A DNA stretch of 41,770 nucleotides from Leptolinea sp. UBA5366 (GCA_002407845.1 DHPK01000010.1:119986-161755); one strand, 5' to 3'. Counted from the stretch's first letter, positions 15,121 to 23,848 are shown. The notes: generated by a model not told the origin, from the sequence alone. Numbers and translations are program-made.

Positions 15121-16290
15121 TTAACTAAGGAACATCGGTACGCCGAGGAAGTCCTTGATATGCGGCCGGTAGTTCTCGATGTCATAGAATGACGGTACGT
15201 CCACGCATTTTTTCCCTGCCAGAACCATGTTGACGGGGACAGTGGTGTACTTGCCGCCGTGCAGTGCGACCATTCTGCCGGTATCGTTTCGAGCCAGCAG
15301 CTGAGCAGCCAAGTGTCCAAAGCTGGTGGCGACCATGCGGTCGAGCGAGTCCGGTGCACCGGAGCGCATCATATAGCCAACTTGCTGGTACATGATGTTG
15401 ACGTTTGAGCGTTTTTTGATTGCTTCGGCAACGATCATGCCGATGCCGCCGAGTTTCCGATGCCCATAGGCATCCATTTCACCCGTTTCAATCACATCGC
15501 CGCCTTCCATAATCGCGCCTTCTGAAATTGTGCAGAGCGAATAGTTGGAAGGGTTGCGCTTGCGATCCGAGACCATGAAATCGGTCAGCGTGTCGATATT
15601 GAAATGAACTTCGGGGATGACAGCTCGGTCTGCGCTTGAAAGATAAGCGGCGATCAATGAGGTTTCGCCCGAGTTTCGGCCGAAGAGTTCAATCACGCCG
15701 ATTCGTTCATGCGATCCAAGCGAGGTTCGCATGTTCGTGATCACTTCAATCGAGCGGGTGATGGCGGTCGAAAAACCGATGCAGTAGTCAGTTCCGAACA
15801 CGTCATTATCCATCGTCTTCGGGATGGCAATAACCGGGAAACCTTCGTTGTGCAGTCTGACTGAATAGCTCAAAGTGTCGTCCCCGCCGATCGTGATCAG
15901 CGTCTGGATATTAAAATGCTCCAGAACTTTCATAACGTGAGCGGTGTAATCCCAAGTGTCTTCTTTGTCTTTAACTTTCACACCTTCTGGCGACCCTTTC
16001 AGAAATTCAGGGATCACATTGGTTTTAACGTTCTGGGGATTTGTTCGGGAAGTGTGAAGGAAAGTTCCGCCGGTGCGGTCGATTTTCCGGATGTCATTGT
16101 AATGCAGCTCGTAGATATATTTCTCTGAGTCTGGATCATCGAAGTCAAATTCCAATAATCCTGCCCAACCGCGACGGATGCCGTAAACTTTCATCCCGCG
16201 ATCCAGTGCCAATGTGACAACGGCTTTCATCGCAGGATTTAACCCGGGAACGTCGCCTCCTCCGGTGAGAATTCCGATAACTCGTTCCAT
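15121..16290 (-). CDS. pfp: 6-phosphofructokinase, probably PPi-dependent
   Basis: A 389-residue phosphofructokinase of the mixed-substrate (group III) type. The N-terminal phosphate loop GGGDVPGLNPA is at residues 10-20. Two positions decide the phosphoryl donor. GGDDT at 135-139 has Asp138 where ATP enzymes have Gly, and PKTMDND at 157-163 has Lys158 where ATP enzymes have Gly. Both are the PPi-enzyme residues; the catalytic Asp161 is present. The enzyme therefore probably uses pyrophosphate and works reversibly between fructose 6-phosphate and fructose 1,6-bisphosphate. It leads an operon with class II aldolase. The ribosome-binding site AAGGAG is strong. Confidence 0.92.
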   Translation of the reverse strand: MERVIGILTGGGDVPGLNPAMKAVVTLALDRGMKVYGIRRGWAGLLEFDFDDPDSEKYIYELHYNDIRKIDRTGGTFLHTSRTNPQNVKTNVIPEFLKGSPEGVKVKDKEDTWDYTAHVMKVLEHFNIQTLITIGGDDTLSYSVRLHNEGFPVIAIPKTMDNDVFGTDYCIGFSTAITRSIEVITNMRTSLGSHERIGVIELFGRNSGETSLIAAYLSSADRAVIPEVHFNIDTLTDFMVSDRKRNPSNYSLCTISEGAIMEGGDVIETGEMDAYGHRKLGGIGMIVAEAIKKRSNVNIMYQQVGYMMRSGAPDSLDRMVATSFGHLAAQLLARNDTGRMVALHGGKYTTVPVNMVLAGKKCVDVPSFYDIENYRPHIKDFLGVPMFLS

Positions 16291-16369
16291 TTAAATCTCC
16301 TTATAAGATGGTGATTAAAACATTTTTCAACAGTATCGTGAAAAACATAACATTTTCTAAATTACAAAA

Positions 16370-16375
16370 ATTATA
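16370..16375 (-). promoter_or_regulatory. -10 box of the phosphofructokinase-aldolase operon
   Basis: TATAAT on the minus strand gives a leader of about 70 nt. The leader contains the inverted repeat TTTTTCA-N9-TGAAAAA (16323-16345). No good -35 match was found. Confidence 0.5.
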
Positions 16376-16459
16376 CTATAGCGAGCTTAAAATCTGACGT
16401 GTACCAAAAATAAATGTGAGTAAAGTGATGAATGATACTTGCTGTTGCAAGCTTCTGTT

Positions 16460-17677
16460 TCAGAACTCATCGACGATGTTGCGGATCGTCCACCAGCGGT
16501 TCCAATACAGCAGCAAAATGCAGACTGCAGGGAAAATCATGTTCAGCACGTCAATCGGAAACTGCCATAAGTTCGGGTTTCCGCGCTGGTTGAGCCAAGG
16601 AAGGATGATAAAAGCCAGGATCAGCGCCAGACTCAGCCATTTTCCTTTGTAAATCCAGCGCAAGTTGATTTTGTCCAGCGCGTAAATCAGAGGAACCCAG
16701 AGCAGATATAAATTTTTTCCGATATTGGGGATGCCGGCGACAAATCCGATCGCGATTGTCAGCGCCGTTACCCACTCAAACGCGCGCTGTCCGCCTCTGG
16801 CATTGACGATCCATTCAATGATCATAATGAAAATGAAAAATCCGGAAATAGCCCAGCCGATTCTGCCTCCCAGCTCCGGCTGCCAATTTTCAATCAGCTT
16901 GCTGAAATAGATTGGGTCGAGATACTTGTAATAATAGACGATCGAGCGGAAAAACTCAGTGATCCAGTCTGTCATGAACAAAACTGCGAGCAGAACGAGC
17001 AAGGTCAGAACCATCAGAAACCACATCACCACTGTCCGGCGGTGATTGACAAAGCACCAGATCAGAAACCACAGGATCGGCAGCAGCGTCAGACTGTATT
17101 TGATTGTCGCGAATGCCAGCAGGATGCCAGCAAATTCATCCTCGTGCTCGCGGATCGCATCCATCGCCATCATCAGCAGAAAAAAAGACAGAATGCCGAT
17201 GTCGCCGTCCAAAATGGCAACTACCGAATAGTAGCAGAGCAGCAGCATGATGCCGACGGTGGTCGGATTCGCCGTGCGGTGTGCGATTTGAAAGGCGCTG
17301 AGCGTTTTGATCCCGCCGTAAACCAGCAGGACTTCCAGGATCGTCATCCAGATAATCAGCGCAATATCAAATTGATTGATGAATGAGAATGGGAAAAAAG
17401 CAATGACTGAATAAAGCGGCAGCGTGAACCCGCTCAGGTAATAATCTTCTGGGAAACGCTCCAGAAGCTGCTCGAAAAACTGAGGTCCGTAGGGGTTTTC
17501 CCCTTGCGCGAACAAAACGCGGCTCGACAGCCAGTAGCTGAAAAAGCTGGCTCCGAGTTCGGTTTTGAATACAATCCAGGCGTTCAGTCCGATCAACGCG
17601 ATCAGGAGAAGGATCAACCCGGTTAAAACGCCGCGGGAAATGCCATAATCTCGTTTTAATGGGCGGATTTCATTCAT
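16460..17677 (-). CDS. GT87-like membrane glycosyltransferase
   Basis: A 405-residue polytopic membrane protein with about ten hydrophobic helices. After the first helix comes an outer loop reading FFSYWLSSRVLFAQGENPYGP, resembling the D/E-x-Y...G-x-NPY loop of GT87 polyprenyl-phosphate mannosyltransferases such as those of mycobacteria. Other family traits are the YSLTLLPIL segment (here within AFATIKYSLTLLP, near 195-207) and a late aromatic-rich helix. Such enzymes add sugars from polyprenyl-phosphate donors on the outer face of the membrane. The gene follows the GNAT-like gene by 33 nt, with GAGGCGAG upstream of its ATG. Specificity is unknown. Confidence 0.78.
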   Translation of the reverse strand: MNEIRPLKRDYGISRGVLTGLILLLIALIGLNAWIVFKTELGASFFSYWLSSRVLFAQGENPYGPQFFEQLLERFPEDYYLSGFTLPLYSVIAFFPFSFINQFDIALIIWMTILEVLLVYGGIKTLSAFQIAHRTANPTTVGIMLLLCYYSVVAILDGDIGILSFFLLMMAMDAIREHEDEFAGILLAFATIKYSLTLLPILWFLIWCFVNHRRTVVMWFLMVLTLLVLLAVLFMTDWITEFFRSIVYYYKYLDPIYFSKLIENWQPELGGRIGWAISGFFIFIMIIEWIVNARGGQRAFEWVTALTIAIGFVAGIPNIGKNLYLLWVPLIYALDKINLRWIYKGKWLSLALILAFIILPWLNQRGNPNLWQFPIDVLNMIFPAVCILLLYWNRWWTIRNIVDEF

Positions 17678-17710
17678 CTGCTATCTCGCCTCGGAAGACA
17701 AACGATCTTT

Positions 17711-18844
17711 TCAGATAGATTTGACAAAGACGCGGTGCCGTTTCGTGGCATGCAACCCAAATGTGACCATTTCCGACTGGATCTCTTTTGCCGATTCAGC
17801 CATTTGCGTGGCTTCAGCGCGCTCAAAATTTACATGGCTGTGCATGATGCTATACAGCTCCGTGATCATCAGCGCATCGCCGCCTTTTCTGTGATATTCA
17901 GGCAGGATGCCGATGCCGTTGAGCGAAACGTCTTTGGTTCGCCGGGTCTCCAGCAGGATGTCAATGATCAGCGCTGGGGTCAAATTACCGTTGTGACGCT
18001 GCATGGCGGCGGAAATATCAGGAAATGCAAGTAAAAACCCGACCAGTGCGCCTTCCTGGTTCTTGATGAATTTCACCATTTTTGGGTCGACCATTTTGAT
18101 GACATTGTCAACCAGAAACTTAAACTCGCGGTCGCTCAGCGGGAAATATTCCCAGTTTTTTTCGAATGATTTGGCGTACAGTCTGGCAATATTCAGCGCG
18201 TCTGCGGTGATTTCTTTGCGGCTGTTGTACGGATGGATGTTCAGGATTCCGCGCTTTTTGACGATCTCAGCGACTTTATTCACTTTCTCAGGAATGTAAA
18301 ATTCTTTGAGGTTAAAAGCCATCGACAAGAAGTCGTTCACTTTGCCAAAGCCATAGTTCTCCAACAGCGTTTTGTAATAAGGGTAGTTGTAGGCGGACAT
18401 GTTCATCATCTGGCGGTATTCATATCCTTCGACCAGCATGCCGTAACCGTCGAACAGTGAAAATCCTTTCGGCCCGATCAGTGTTTCAGCCCCAAATTGT
18501 TTTGCCCAATTGACAACGGCATCAAAAAGACCATTGGCGACTTCCTGGTCGTTGATTGAATCGAAAAGAAAGAAATTCGCGGTCTGTTCATTGTGATATT
18601 GGTTGAAACTGTTGTTATGCAGCCCGGCAATCCTGCCGACCATTTTCCCGTCTTTCCAGGCGGTGAAAAATTCCGCTTCGGAATGGTCATAAAAAGGATG
18701 TTTCTTGCGGTCGAGCATGATATTCACATCGCCCCGGAAAGGTGGAACCCAATTGGGGTCACCCTTATATAGGTCATAATGAAATTGAACAAACTGAGAT
18801 TTCTGCTGCCGATTATTGGTGTCAACCTGTCTGATTTCTAACAT
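17711..18844 (-). CDS. Large GNAT-fold protein of unknown substrate
   Basis: A 377-residue protein of the long GNAT-like family found next to envelope genes in several phyla. The N-terminal half has DLYKGDPNWVPPFRGD (near 27-42) and a central IGPKGFSLFDGYGMLVEGY stretch (near 123-141), which is the family signature between two GNAT-like halves. The C-terminal half has an acetyl-CoA loop-like IGILPEYHRKGGDALM (near 312-327). It is probably an acyltransferase, but no substrate is evident. AAGGAG lies 8 nt before the ATG. The GT87-like gene follows 33 nt downstream, and a shared role in surface glycan or lipid making is possible. Confidence 0.72.
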   Translation of the reverse strand: MLEIRQVDTNNRQQKSQFVQFHYDLYKGDPNWVPPFRGDVNIMLDRKKHPFYDHSEAEFFTAWKDGKMVGRIAGLHNNSFNQYHNEQTANFFLFDSINDQEVANGLFDAVVNWAKQFGAETLIGPKGFSLFDGYGMLVEGYEYRQMMNMSAYNYPYYKTLLENYGFGKVNDFLSMAFNLKEFYIPEKVNKVAEIVKKRGILNIHPYNSRKEITADALNIARLYAKSFEKNWEYFPLSDREFKFLVDNVIKMVDPKMVKFIKNQEGALVGFLLAFPDISAAMQRHNGNLTPALIIDILLETRRTKDVSLNGIGILPEYHRKGGDALMITELYSIMHSHVNFERAEATQMAESAKEIQSEMVTFGLHATKRHRVFVKSI

Positions 18845-18912
18845 GGCGCTACTCCTTCAACAACGAATCTATTAACAATAACTCGAATTAATTCTGCTCA
18901 GGTGCTGTAATT

Positions 18913-18918
18913 ATTTTA
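18913..18918 (-). promoter_or_regulatory. Possible -10 box of the GNAT-GT87 pair
   Basis: TAAAAT on the minus strand, about 70 nt before the ATG at 18844, in an AT-rich gap shared with the divergent murA gene. No -35 match was found. Confidence 0.3.
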
Positions 18919-19044
18919 CTCTATGAATTAAAGTTAGGCATTAATGGATGGAATCTGGCTGTTCTGGAAGGATTTTGAAGAAAAAGCTAGGGTTTTTATT
19001 TATTGGGCAAATTGCCTGACACCCTTCCCATGCGCCGGATAAGC

Positions 19045-19050
19045 TATAAT
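19045..19050 (+). promoter_or_regulatory. -10 box of murA
   Basis: A perfect TATAAT lies 28 nt before the murA ATG, with AAGGA as ribosome-binding site between them. The -35 region is poor. Confidence 0.5.
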
Positions 19051-19078
19051 TGACCAAACGAAACGATAAGGATAAAAA

Positions 19079-20362
19079 ATGGATTCATTCATTATTGATG
19101 GCGGAATTCCTTTAAGGGGAGAAGTCACCCCGGCGGGTAATAAAAACGCGGCGCTGCCGCTGATGTGCGCGACGCTGCTGACCGATGAACCGGTCATTTT
19201 GCACAATATGCCGCTGATTAAGGATATTTCCGAAATGCAGAAATTATTGTCCAGCATGGGCGTTGTCATCGAGAAACTGACGCCAAAAACCTGGAAGTTC
19301 ACCGCGAAGGATATCAACAAGACTGACCTTGATCCGGATCTGTGCCGCAATGTGCGTGCCTCGATTCTGCTGGCTGGTCCAATCGTGGCGCGCTTTGGCA
19401 GCTTTCTGCTGCCCCCGCCAGGCGGCGACGTCATCGGCAGGCGCCGGGTTGACACCCACCTGCTGGCATTGAATAAGCTGGGTGCGCACGCCTATTATGA
19501 CCGGCAGTACCATTTTGAAGTCACCGGGCGGCTGCAGGGAACCGACATCCTGATGGATGAAGCCAGCGTAACCGCAACAGAGAACGCGATTATGGCATGT
19601 TCGCTGGCGGAAGGCACTTCGATCTTGCGCAACTCTGCCTCAGAACCGCATGTTCAGGAGCTCTGCCACCTGTTGAACCTGATGGGCGCGAAAATAAGCG
19701 GCATCGGATCAAACGTCCTGACGATTGAAGGAGTTGAAAAATTGCACGGCGCTGAATTCACGATCGGTCCGGATTACCTTGAAGTGGGCAGTTACATCGG
19801 AGCAGCAGTTGTCACACATGGCGAGATCTTGATCCGCAATGCCGGCGTTCAATATCTTAACATGGTCAAATTCGTCTATAACCGCATGGGCGTGCATTGG
19901 GAAGAGATCGGCAGCGATATTCTTGTGCCGGAAAATCAGCGCCTGTCAATTGAGCCGGATATCGGCGGCGCGATTCCTGAAATCAGCGTCATGCCCTGGC
20001 CGGCATTTCCCTCCGACTTAATGAGCATCGCGATCGTAATCGCAACGCAGGCGCAGGGAACCGTGCTGTTCCATGACTGGATGTACCCGAGCCGGATGTA
20101 TTTCACGGACAAACTGGTTGGGATGGGGGCGCAAATCGTGCTTTGCGATCCGCATCGTTGTATTGTGCAGGGACCGACCCGGCTTTATCCTGAGAAACTT
20201 GAATCTCCTGATATTCGGGCAGGCATGGCGCTGCTGCTGGCAACGCTGACCGTCCCAGGCCGATCTGTGATCCGCAATATTCGGCAGATCGAACGCGGTT
20301 ACGAGCAGGTGGATGAGAAGCTGCGCGCGCTTGGTGCCCGGATTGAACGAATTGAGGAGTAA
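19079..20362 (+). CDS. murA: UDP-N-acetylglucosamine 1-carboxyvinyltransferase MurA, Asp-type
   Basis: A 427-residue EPSP-synthase-fold enzyme for the first committed step of peptidoglycan synthesis: enolpyruvyl transfer from PEP to UDP-GlcNAc in the cytoplasm. Lys22 is in GNKNAALP, FPSDLMS carries the general-acid/base Asp, and IRAGMALLLATL carries the PEP-binding Arg. The catalytic loop reads PPPGGDVIG: position 117 (E. coli Cys115) is Asp, encoded by GAC at 19427-19429. Cys-to-Asp MurA enzymes of Mycobacterium and Chlamydia are active but insensitive to fosfomycin, so the same is expected here. Monocistronic, with a promoter before it and a strong terminator after it. Confidence 0.95.
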   Translation: MDSFIIDGGIPLRGEVTPAGNKNAALPLMCATLLTDEPVILHNMPLIKDISEMQKLLSSMGVVIEKLTPKTWKFTAKDINKTDLDPDLCRNVRASILLAGPIVARFGSFLLPPPGGDVIGRRRVDTHLLALNKLGAHAYYDRQYHFEVTGRLQGTDILMDEASVTATENAIMACSLAEGTSILRNSASEPHVQELCHLLNLMGAKISGIGSNVLTIEGVEKLHGAEFTIGPDYLEVGSYIGAAVVTHGEILIRNAGVQYLNMVKFVYNRMGVHWEEIGSDILVPENQRLSIEPDIGGAIPEISVMPWPAFPSDLMSIAIVIATQAQGTVLFHDWMYPSRMYFTDKLVGMGAQIVLCDPHRCIVQGPTRLYPEKLESPDIRAGMALLLATLTVPGRSVIRNIRQIERGYEQVDEKLRALGARIERIEE

Positions 20363-20404
20363 GCGTTTCGAATTATTTCGATTTTTGAGTTGAATATCAA
20401 AATA

Positions 20405-20445
20405 AATACAGGAGGCGTTTTGTATAGGCGCCTCCTGTATTTTTA
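20405..20445. terminator. Bidirectional terminator between murA and the surface-protein gene
   Basis: A perfect 14-bp stem, AAATACAGGAGGCG (20405-20418) with CGCCTCCTGTATTT (20430-20443), has an 11-nt loop. T-rich tails lie on both strands between two convergent genes. Confidence 0.93.
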
Positions 20446-20451
20446 TTCCCT

Positions 20452-23226
20452 TTAGTTTTTTTGTGAAAAACCAGTTGATGGCAGGACGATTGCGGGATCA
20501 ATTGTCGGTATTGCCGTCGGCGGAATCATTGTCGCTGTCGGGTATAGCGTGACAGTTGCCGTCGGCGGAATCGTTGTCGCTGTCGGGTTTAGCGTGGCAG
20601 TTGCTGTCGGCGGAATCGCGGTTGTCGTCGCAGTCGGAGTTTGCGTGGCAGTTGCCGTTGGCGGGATCGCGGTTGCAGTCGGGGTAGCTGTTGCAGGGAT
20701 TCGCCTGCTTGTGAAAACGACATTAGCTGTGCTTCCTGCAGTTAAGCTGATTTGAATCGGCGCGCCAATTGAACTTGGTGTTCCGTTGACAGTCACGCCA
20801 GTCAGTTCCCACCCGCTGAGCGGGGTTTGCGCGACGGTATAAGTGCCAGGATTCAGAATTTGCCGATTTGGTTCGCTGCCATCTTTTAATGAAAAAGGCT
20901 GGTACCCATTTCCGGTTACCGTAAAACTGAACGTCGGTGCGTCAGTTGCACTGCCGGTCAGCGGGTCTGTTACCATGTCAACGACAATCTGGCTTTCTTT
21001 CATCTTATTGGTGTATTTACATTTGATCGTCTTGACGCCGTCCAATTCAAATTGCACAACTCCGGAATTTGGATTGATCTGAAAAAGGGTGCTATCCGGA
21101 GTCGGATTTTGACAATTTGCGGGGATTTCGTCCGGACAAACCCCGCAAGTGATTGCAGCTATATCCAGCTCCCAGTCACTTGGAATGTTTGTCTCTGTGA
21201 TCGAATAAGTTCCGGGCTGAAGACCGCTGATGCTGCCGCTGTTCGCGAGTGTCGAGTCAGCGTCGTCATCGAGCGTCATCCGTTGAACGGTAGTGCCATC
21301 GCTAAGTTCAAAAGTGAAATCCTGTGCATGATCTGGAATTGCATCTTTTTCAATGATCACGCCTGAGTCTGCCTCAACAAAGAAGTCAAAGATATAATCC
21401 TGGTTCAATTTGTTGCCCATCGCGTCATGCAGTGCGCGCGGGGCAAACGGCTGGCGTCCGCAAGCGATCATGCGGTAATTCCCAGGCAACAGAAACTTCC
21501 CGCTGTTAAGGTTGACGGTCGAAGTGAAAGTTTGCTTATTATATTGGACGCTGTCAGTCACGATCAAGACATCATCGCCAACGGCTGGACTATCCGCAGT
21601 TACATTGCAGCCTGTGGTGTCGATCGTTTTGTTTTGACCGGCATGGATCACCACAAAATTCAGCGGATTGACGGCGCTGGTCATGATTAATTCAGTGCCT
21701 TCCGCTGAGGTCATCTGTTTGCTGAAGGAAAGATCAAAAGATGTTGGTCCTTTGCGAAGGTAATCACTATTCAAAGTTGTTCCGGTGACGGTCGGCTGCA
21801 CCCAATTCGTTTTGACTCTGAAGAGGTCAGCTTTATTATTTTCATCCACGACGGTGGGAACGAGTGCGGTTCCGCCTGTTGAAAATAATACATATTTTCC
21901 GTCCGCGGTCAGGTCTGCCATGGAGATATCGCTTGGGTTTTGAATTTGCTCTCCGGCATCAGAGAGGGAAACCCGGATATTGTCACCGGTTTGTATATCC
22001 CGCACAAAGATATCGCTGAACGTATTTGTTTTTCCGGGGGTCATTTCCTGAAAACTGCGATAGGCAACATATCTGCAGTCGGTGGAAGGTTTCGTATGTG
22101 AAAAAGTGTTCGTGTTGATGATAAATTTCGGATCATTTGCTGTCATGTAATTACGAGAATTGACAATCGAGATTTCTCCCGTGAGACGGTCATAAAAAAA
22201 GATATCCAGCGTCCGATCCGTATCACCGCCTGCTTGGTAGATTGCCATGGTTGACCAGGTGGCGCAATTCCCGTTTGAGGAAATTTTCGGTTCCAAGAAA
22301 TAAGGCATGCTTGAAGATGGAATGAATCCGCTCGAGAGAAATTTTGTTGTTCCAGCATCTACGTCGTACAGGTAAAGATGGCTTCCCATGTTATTGGTAA
22401 TTTCTTCTCCCATGATGTCCGTCGCAGACGAGATATAGAGGATATATTTCCCATTTCCGGAAATAACTGCCCAATGGGAATTGCCAGCCGCGGCTTTCAA
22501 TGGATTCTCAAAGTTTCGGGAAATCAAGGTTGATTTTTGTGTTGTTCGGTTCCATAAAAAAATATGTGAGTAACTGCTTTGTGATGCACTGTAATCGATT
22601 CCAGGCGCATGACCGCCGCTCTGAAAAACGACCAGGTTCCCGTCATCGGATATACTGCCGATTGAAGAAGTAGAAGCTGACATCGCGTCTGAAGGCAGCT
22701 GATTCCCTTCCAGATCGACGGAAACCAGGTAAATCTGATTGTTGGTTTCATCCTGATCTGTGCCGCGGTCAACGAGAAAGACGTCAATGATAGCGTTTGT
22801 GTCATTCGCTGTTAAATTGCTTGATACAGAATCAAAAGCAACATATCGACCATCCGGCGTGATCGTTGCTCGTAAAGAATCTCCATTTCCGGAAGTGATT
22901 CCGTCCGGACTGGAGATTAACTGGATTGCTCCGGTCTGAATGTTTTTGATGTAAATATTTTCTGGATAATAAAGGTTCCCATTCCCTTGTGTCGGAAAGA
23001 TCATTCCCGGTATCAGGTCAGCCGCCGATGAGCTGAACACGACAAGATTTCCATCCGTTGTCATTGACCCGCCAATGATTCCTCCTGGAAACTGCATTGG
23101 CACTTCACCGTTCGCGTTGGTGGACACATAAACCGGTTCGGTCAGCTGGGCATGCACAGGGACTGCCAGCAAAAGTATCATCAGACAAATAAAGAAAGAA
23201 GAGATTGAAAACAGCGGCTTTCTCAT
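20452..23226 (-). CDS. Large secreted beta-propeller surface protein ending in LPSTG
   Basis: A 924-residue exported protein. A signal peptide (about 1-26, ending VHA) is followed by seven PD40/TolB-like blades (for example DGRYVAFDS, NGKYILYIS, DGKYVLFST) up to about residue 470, suggesting a seven-bladed propeller. Next come an Ig-like region (about 485-610) and two collagen-binding B/prealbumin-like domains (about 630-730 and 740-840), each with a PGTY turn. A Pro/Thr stalk of imperfect IPPTAT repeats (about 845-905) leads to a C-terminal LPSTGF six residues from the stop. LPxTG resembles a sortase motif, but no hydrophobic anchor or basic tail follows. Probably surface-exposed; the ligand is unknown. 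AGGAG lies 7 nt before the ATG. Confidence 0.8.
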   Translation of the reverse strand: MRKPLFSISSFFICLMILLLAVPVHAQLTEPVYVSTNANGEVPMQFPGGIIGGSMTTDGNLVVFSSSAADLIPGMIFPTQGNGNLYYPENIYIKNIQTGAIQLISSPDGITSGNGDSLRATITPDGRYVAFDSVSSNLTANDTNAIIDVFLVDRGTDQDETNNQIYLVSVDLEGNQLPSDAMSASTSSIGSISDDGNLVVFQSGGHAPGIDYSASQSSYSHIFLWNRTTQKSTLISRNFENPLKAAAGNSHWAVISGNGKYILYISSATDIMGEEITNNMGSHLYLYDVDAGTTKFLSSGFIPSSSMPYFLEPKISSNGNCATWSTMAIYQAGGDTDRTLDIFFYDRLTGEISIVNSRNYMTANDPKFIINTNTFSHTKPSTDCRYVAYRSFQEMTPGKTNTFSDIFVRDIQTGDNIRVSLSDAGEQIQNPSDISMADLTADGKYVLFSTGGTALVPTVVDENNKADLFRVKTNWVQPTVTGTTLNSDYLRKGPTSFDLSFSKQMTSAEGTELIMTSAVNPLNFVVIHAGQNKTIDTTGCNVTADSPAVGDDVLIVTDSVQYNKQTFTSTVNLNSGKFLLPGNYRMIACGRQPFAPRALHDAMGNKLNQDYIFDFFVEADSGVIIEKDAIPDHAQDFTFELSDGTTVQRMTLDDDADSTLANSGSISGLQPGTYSITETNIPSDWELDIAAITCGVCPDEIPANCQNPTPDSTLFQINPNSGVVQFELDGVKTIKCKYTNKMKESQIVVDMVTDPLTGSATDAPTFSFTVTGNGYQPFSLKDGSEPNRQILNPGTYTVAQTPLSGWELTGVTVNGTPSSIGAPIQISLTAGSTANVVFTSRRIPATATPTATAIPPTATATQTPTATTTAIPPTATATLNPTATTIPPTATVTLYPTATMIPPTAIPTIDPAIVLPSTGFSQKN
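20511..20697. repeat. Tandem 45-51 bp repeats encoding the Pro/Thr stalk
   Basis: Four imperfect units, each starting TTGCCGTCGGCGG or a close variant on the plus strand: 20511-20555, 20556-20600 (both 45 bp), 20601-20651 (51 bp) and 20652-20697 (degenerate). They code for the stalk of the secreted protein. Such tracts can vary in copy number between strains. Confidence 0.8.
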
Positions 23227-23425
23227 GTAATAGCTCCTATAATAAAAATAATAGAAGAACTAAAAGCAAGAACTATGCCAGTAAATTTAGACTAAGATAA
23301 TCTTAATAAAAATAAGTAAAAATACAATAATATTAATAAAAAAACCAACGAATTTTGGAGGATGACGCGTAAAATAAAAATTATCCGTTCTTTGTAAATA
23401 CAGTTTTGAAACCAGAATTAAATCA
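23227..23425. other. AT-rich gap upstream of the surface-protein gene
   Basis: Very AT-rich and gene-free. It contains a 13-bp palindrome TAAGAT-A-ATCTTA (23293-23305). A promoter for the surface-protein gene must lie here, but no single -35/-10 pair stands out. Confidence 0.4.
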
Positions 23426-23450
23426 AAATTGCCCGAAAACCGGGCAATTT
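23426..23450 (-). terminator. Probable terminator of the thioredoxin gene
   Basis: A perfect 10-bp stem AAATTGCCCG/CGGGCAATTT with a 5-nt loop begins 24 nt after the thioredoxin stop. The T-rich tail on the minus strand is interrupted (TTGATTTAATT). Confidence 0.65.
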
Positions 23451-23473
23451 ATTTGTTTATTCGAATTTGTTCT

Positions 23474-23803
23474 TTATGCAGCAAGCAAATTGTCAACGAA
23501 TTCGCTGAGTTTTACCTTGGAAAGTGTACCCGAATGGCGGTATTTGACTTCGCCATCCTTGATAAACAGCAGGGTCGGGATTGTGGAAACGCGGTATTCC
23601 ATCGCTTTTTCACTGTTTTCGTCAGTATTGACTTTGGCAACGATGATCTTATCCTCGTAATCTTTTGCAATTTCTTCCATCAATGGCAGCACCATTCGGC
23701 AGGGACCGCACCAGGAAGCCCAGAAATCTACCACAACCGGAACTTTTGATTGCAGAACAGTTTTTTCGAACGCTGCGTCCGTAACGTGAATTGGTTCGTT
23801 CAT
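23474..23803 (-). CDS. trxA: Thioredoxin
   Basis: A 109-residue thioredoxin with the redox motif WCGPC at about residues 31-35 within VVDFWASWCGPCR. The cis-Pro loop is STIPTLLF (near 74-81). It reduces protein disulfides in the cytoplasm and is itself reduced by thioredoxin reductase, which is not in the window. The ATG at 23803 is preferred over the in-frame GTG at 23815: AAGGTGAT sits about 8 nt before the ATG but would abut the GTG. The gene stands alone, with a leader palindrome upstream and a hairpin terminator downstream. Confidence 0.95.
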   Translation of the reverse strand: MNEPIHVTDAAFEKTVLQSKVPVVVDFWASWCGPCRMVLPLMEEIAKDYEDKIIVAKVNTDENSEKAMEYRVSTIPTLLFIKDGEVKYRHSGTLSKVKLSEFVDNLLAA

Positions 23804-23830
23804 TTTCGTAATCACCTTTCTTTTCCCAGT

Positions 23831-23848
23831 GCGCTGAATTTTCAGCGC
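23831..23848. promoter_or_regulatory. Palindrome in the thioredoxin leader
   Basis: GCGCTGAA-TT-TTCAGCGC, an 8-bp perfect inverted repeat with a 2-nt centre, lies between the predicted -10 (TAAAAT, 23865-23870 on the minus strand) and the ribosome-binding site of trxA. No T-run follows on the minus strand, so it is not a usual terminator; an operator is possible. Confidence 0.45.

Noticed and set aside
20452..20480. A frameshift removing a sortase-type membrane anchor from the surface protein
   Set aside because: An A-run lies near the end, but shifting the frame leads straight into the terminator hairpin and gives no hydrophobic helix or basic tail.
20511..20697. Regularly spaced repeats that could suggest a CRISPR array
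   Set aside because: The units are imperfect, directly adjacent and in frame with the Pro/Thr stalk of a secreted protein. There are no unique spacers and no cas genes nearby.
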